Below the pieces are notes generated by a model that did not search any database, was not told the DNA's origin, and saw nothing but the letters and a program-made list of their open reading frames with translations. This document shows, one piece after another, positions 61,296-64,000 of a stretch of 64,000 nucleotides of DNA. Location of the stretch: contig JAXGZG010000002.1 of assembly GCA_040771825.1 (NCBI GenBank), forward strand, positions 248,001-312,000, written 5' to 3'. This stretch comes from JAXGZG01 sp040771825 (GTDB lineage: Bacteria; Bacillota; Sulfobacillia; Fermentithermobacillales; Fermentithermobacillaceae). Every line of letters begins with the position of its first letter. Positions within the stretch are counted from its first letter, which is position 1. The position numbers were made by a program, and so were the translations under genes.

Positions 61296-61913
61296 CTAAT
61301 TGGTTCCCAGATGCCGCCGCTCGATCCCGACCATGATCCGAAACGCCTGTGCAACGGCACCGAGACTGGCACCAATGGTGATGCCTCTCATGCCTGCGGC
61401 GTTAGGAATGTCCAGGATCCACGAAGACATTACAGGGATATGCGAAGAGATGGCGGCGCCAATCGGGGCCTGTCCCAACATGACGATTATTCCGGCCACC
61501 AGAAGGAGCATGGCTTCTAGGTTTCTTGCCCGGAACGCTCTGAAGGAGGCAGAGCCGATGTAGAACACCAGAATCGCGTACATAGTACCATCCAAAGGCG
61601 CTATGATGTTGTTGTAGATCCAAGTAATTTCCTTTCCACTATGGCCAAGGAACACGCCGATTAGGAGGGTGGCGTACATGGCACCCAGCAGAATGAGACT
61701 TCTTGGCCAAGCGCCTTTCTTAAGCTGCATGTTCTTGACATGGATCCTGGTTAGGTTTGCTACGCCCAAGAAACAGCTGAATCCTGTGATGATCAGAAAC
61801 CATTTGTCTAGTCCTTGCTGTATTGGCTTCGCAGCAGGAAGAGTGAAATAGAACGCCAAGGCGTATATAAGAGCTGCAATCAATGTGATTGCCATAGGGA
61901 TTTCGCGTCTCAA
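61296..61913 (-). CDS. Membrane cassette copy 3, protein B
   Basis: 205 residues, about six membrane segments. Shared: ITGFSCFLGVANLTRIHVKN, FRARNLEAMLLLVAGIIVML, GQAPIGAAISSHIPVMSSWI, PNAAGMRGITIGASLGAVAQ, and the end GIERRHLGTN. TTG start with GGAGGGATATAG directly upstream. It lies 14 bases after A3. Confidence 0.75.
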   Translation of the reverse strand: MRREIPMAITLIAALIYALAFYFTLPAAKPIQQGLDKWFLIITGFSCFLGVANLTRIHVKNMQLKKGAWPRSLILLGAMYATLLIGVFLGHSGKEITWIYNNIIAPLDGTMYAILVFYIGSASFRAFRARNLEAMLLLVAGIIVMLGQAPIGAAISSHIPVMSSWILDIPNAAGMRGITIGASLGAVAQAFRIMVGIERRHLGTN

Positions 61914-61927
61914 CTATATCCCTCCTT

Positions 61928-62704
61928 CTAGTACTTTAGTAGTTTAGCAAGGCCGTCGCTCCGAGCGAAGATGAACCCGGCGCCGACTATCAGGATGAAG
62001 ATTAGGCCCATTTTGACCCAGTCTGAGGCGACCAGGCTTCCCAAAAGAACTGATTCCTGAGTGAGATAGGCTGACGCGGCGTAAATCTCGTCTCCTATCA
62101 GGCAGTAGTCACAAGCTGCCACAAAGAACGGGATCTGGTGAGTGTTGGCCGTTCCGGCAATCTGAATAGCGCCGATTTCGTATCCGGTTTGGGCAAAAAT
62201 GAGCGATTCGGCCCAGAAGGCACCTATCAGAATGTTGGTAGCGACTTTTTCGCGTCTCAGGATACCGGTAACACCTGTGGCGTATCCGAACTGCTGGTCG
62301 CTCAAGTATCTGACGTTGTCAGGGTTGTATGCATCAGCCTTGCGCTCAAGAACGTATGCGTTCTTGACGATCTCCTCTGTAAGCGACTGCACCATGACTT
62401 TGTTGTTGGTGACTATAAGGGGGACATCCTGCCGGGCTGTCCTGGTGGCCACGTAATCCAATATCCCCATAGCAGCCAAGGTCTGAGCTTCGTCAACGTC
62501 TCTTAATCCCGGTCCAAAGTGCACTGGTCGCCCCATCTCAGTGGCTCGTCCTATGGCTTCATCGATGGCGTCCAACCCGCCTACTTTTCGGATAAAGGGG
62601 ATCTTTAGGCCCTGCCTGGCACGGCTAATGGTGACCCACAGCGCGATACAGAATGCCAACTCGGTGATAAAAGTGGTCACATATCCTTTGGCAATGATAT
62701 TCAA
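61928..62704 (-). CDS. Membrane cassette copy 3, protein A (DUF6754-like)
   Basis: 258 residues. N-terminal membrane segment about 8-27, C-terminal about 229-246. Conserved blocks: GGLDAIDEAIGRATEMGRPV, ILDYVATRTARQDVPLIVTN, YNPDNVRYLSDQ, GILRREKVATNILIGAFWAE, and GTANTHQIPFFVAACDYCLI followed by GDEIYAASAYLT. TTG start with AAAGGAGG 8 bases upstream. No T-box lies in front of this copy; an inverted repeat at 63111-63129 is the only regulatory-looking element upstream. Confidence 0.8.
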   Translation of the reverse strand: MNIIAKGYVTTFITELAFCIALWVTISRARQGLKIPFIRKVGGLDAIDEAIGRATEMGRPVHFGPGLRDVDEAQTLAAMGILDYVATRTARQDVPLIVTNNKVMVQSLTEEIVKNAYVLERKADAYNPDNVRYLSDQQFGYATGVTGILRREKVATNILIGAFWAESLIFAQTGYEIGAIQIAGTANTHQIPFFVAACDYCLIGDEIYAASAYLTQESVLLGSLVASDWVKMGLIFILIVGAGFIFARSDGLAKLLKY

Positions 62705-63374
62705 CTTGCGGTCCTCCTTTGCCTTGGTCTGTGCCGGTCGCTTGTGCGAGTCCGGCGGTCTGGGCGTACTACGGGTACTGAGCCTCGTCGCTTGCTATGA
62801 ACCTTCTTCCCCCTTTCGGCTTGAAACCCGTATAGTGATCCGGATGGTTGTAGCCGGAACCCAGGTATGAGCTTGTTGTAGTGTAATAAGCGCTCACCTG
62901 GTTGTTTCAACAGTACGGATCCATGAAATACTGTCCGTGCCCTAAATACCCATTAAACCACGCAAGTCGCCTAAAAGAGTGGGGAGGTTTCCGCGAGCAA
63001 GAGCACTACCAGGGACGACAACCCGCACCCCAATGCCGCTCCGCGGACGCCTTTCACCTATAGTACTGGCCGAATGGTCTCAAGTCCTTCGGAGTTTCGC
63101 CATAAATATACATGTATCGACAATACATGACACACTGAGAATGCTCATTATGCAAGCTATTCTTTAGGTGGGCGCCTCCAGCATTTGCCACGCTTAACTT
63201 GCGTGATCTCAATACCGTACTTGTGCTGGGGTCACTAACGACTGTCCTGCGTGTCTCCGCAATGGCAGGCGTCTGAAAGCCAAGAACTCAAGGACGGTGT
63301 GTACGAAGACGAGATCTACATGGGACTCTTCAAAGATGAACTGAAATAGGGAACACTAGTCCTCGGTGATACGG
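62705..63374. other. Intergenic region between cassette 3 and splB
   Basis: 670 bases without a convincing long gene. It holds the inverted repeat at 63111-63129. A short frame at 63251-63349 (GTG start, 32 residues, ending ELKDGVYEDEIYMGLFKDEL K) just before splB may be a small protein or a gene remnant; I do not recognise it. No T-box or rRNA/tRNA is visible. Confidence 0.5.
63111..63129. promoter_or_regulatory. Inverted repeat upstream of cassette copy 3
   Basis: CATGTAT-CGACA-ATACATG, perfect 7-bp arms, in an AT-rich stretch about 410 bases ahead of A3 and 245 bases ahead of splB. A candidate operator; whether it acts leftward or rightward is unknown. Confidence 0.4.
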
Positions 63375-64000
63375 ATGTCATCGCGCAGATTCGTCCCGCG
63401 TAGAGCATATATCGAGGAAGCTGCTCTATCCTACCCGTTGGGTAGGAATGTGGTTGAGAGGCTAAAGGATCTGGGCGTCACCGTCCGGGTCCTTGAGCCA
63501 CGCGCGCGTCCCCACGTGCCGGGAGAAAACCCCGCCCGGGTATACGAGGAGGCCAAGCATACTCTGGTCGTGAGAGTCAGGAAGGACAAGGACTTCGCTG
63601 CCTGTAAGCCGTCGGCTCACTACCAGCTCCCGCTGGTTTCGAGCTGCCCTGGTCTGTGTGAGTACTGCTACCTACAGACCACCCTTGGCCCGAGACCTTA
63701 CATCCGTGTGTACGCCAATATCGAGGAAATCCTGTCCACCGCCAAGAGTTTAGTACAGGAGAGGTCACCTCAGGAAACCGTGTTTGAGGGTGCGGCTACC
63801 TCAGATCCCCTCGCGATTGAATATCTTACCGGTTCGCTGGCGAAAGCCATCGAGTTCTTCGGCGGTTTGGAGGGCAGTCGATTTCGTTTCGTGACAAAGT
63901 TCAGCGATGCGGCTCCTCTTCTAGGGCTGACCCATGGAGGTCGAACCACGGTGCGGGTTAGCGTGAATGCGGATCACGTGATTCGGACATTCGAGCACAA
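63375..64000 (+). CDS. splB: Spore photoproduct lyase, 5' part
   Basis: SplB is a radical-SAM enzyme that reverses the thymine dimer spore photoproduct during germination. The visible 208 codons give RRFVPRRAYIEEAALSYPLG, then SSCPGLCEYCYLQT, the CxxxCxxC-type cluster motif (spacing as in SplB: C-PGL-C-EY-C), FEGAATSDPLAIEYLTGSL and FVTKFSDAAPLLGL. The gene runs off the right edge; about 130 more residues would be expected. ATG at 63375 has no good Shine-Dalgarno site, so the start is approximate. Its presence indicates endospore formation. Confidence 0.9.
   Translation, partial: MSSRRFVPRRAYIEEAALSYPLGRNVVERLKDLGVTVRVLEPRARPHVPGENPARVYEEAKHTLVVRVRKDKDFAACKPSAHYQLPLVSSCPGLCEYCYLQTTLGPRPYIRVYANIEEILSTAKSLVQERSPQETVFEGAATSDPLAIEYLTGSLAKAIEFFGGLEGSRFRFVTKFSDAAPLLGLTHGGRTTVRVSVNADHVIRTFEH

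Noticed and set aside
62705..63374. A second T-box upstream of cassette copy 3
   Set aside because: No AGGGTGG-ACC T-box sequence or terminator of that type is found on the minus strand there.
1..64000. CRISPR arrays or rRNA genes
   Set aside because: No regularly spaced direct repeats and no rRNA sequence were recognised anywhere in the window.

Overview
The window is the chromosomal replication-origin region, plus about 45 kb downstream, of a spore-forming, probably anaerobic member of the Firmicutes (Bacillota). The signs are the order yidC-yidD-rnpA-rpmH / oriC / dnaA-dnaN-recF-dciA-remB-gyrB-gyrA, sigma-A type promoters, a T-box riboswitch, AbrB-family regulators, a PorCDAB ferredoxin oxidoreductase and a spore photoproduct lyase gene at the right edge. 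GTG and TTG starts with strong Shine-Dalgarno (SD) sites are common. I cannot name the genus.

Layout. 1-10.7 kb is the origin core; DnaA-box clusters lie on both sides of dnaA. 10.7-16.8 kb is one tightly packed + strand series: archease and RtcB (RNA repair), MtnP and MtnA (methionine salvage), SerS, and two paralogous double-AbrB/zinc-ribbon regulators. Next come tRNA-Gly and tRNA-Thr, a D-aminoacylase, the PorCDAB oxidoreductase, GltX, a nitroreductase, and tRNA-Gln and tRNA-Glu. From 24.7 to 30 kb is a low-density, decaying accessory stretch: a frameshifted PIN toxin, a broken S-layer-type surface protein, a dead FMN-binding gene, a frameshifted flavoprotein and one intact FMN-binding lipoprotein. 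From 30.8 to 46 kb are a PadR regulator with a split permease, YbaK, an acetyltransferase, two M24 peptidases, a NamZ-like muramidase, decayed macro and vWA genes, nicotinate phosphoribosyltransferase, a VapBC-like pair, a DUF885 protein and an amidohydrolase. An M20 amidase, an AlkP-like membrane protein, gamma-glutamyltransferase and galTK follow.

The most interesting content is a four-gene membrane cassette, here called A-B-C-D, present three times: 47667-50527 (-), 56860-59742 (+) and 59826-62704 (-). Gene order and protein architecture are the same in every copy. A and C are alpha/beta proteins with a membrane segment at each end; B and D are polytopic. I recognise A as resembling the uncharacterised DUF6754 group; the others match nothing I can name. 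Copy 2 is preceded by a promoter and a complete T-box riboswitch whose specifier reads UAC (Tyr). No aminoacyl-tRNA synthetase or biosynthesis gene follows, so the system is tied to amino acid supply, plausibly as a tyrosine or aromatic amino acid transporter. The surrounding peptidases, amidases and PorCDAB fit a lifestyle based on peptide and amino acid use.
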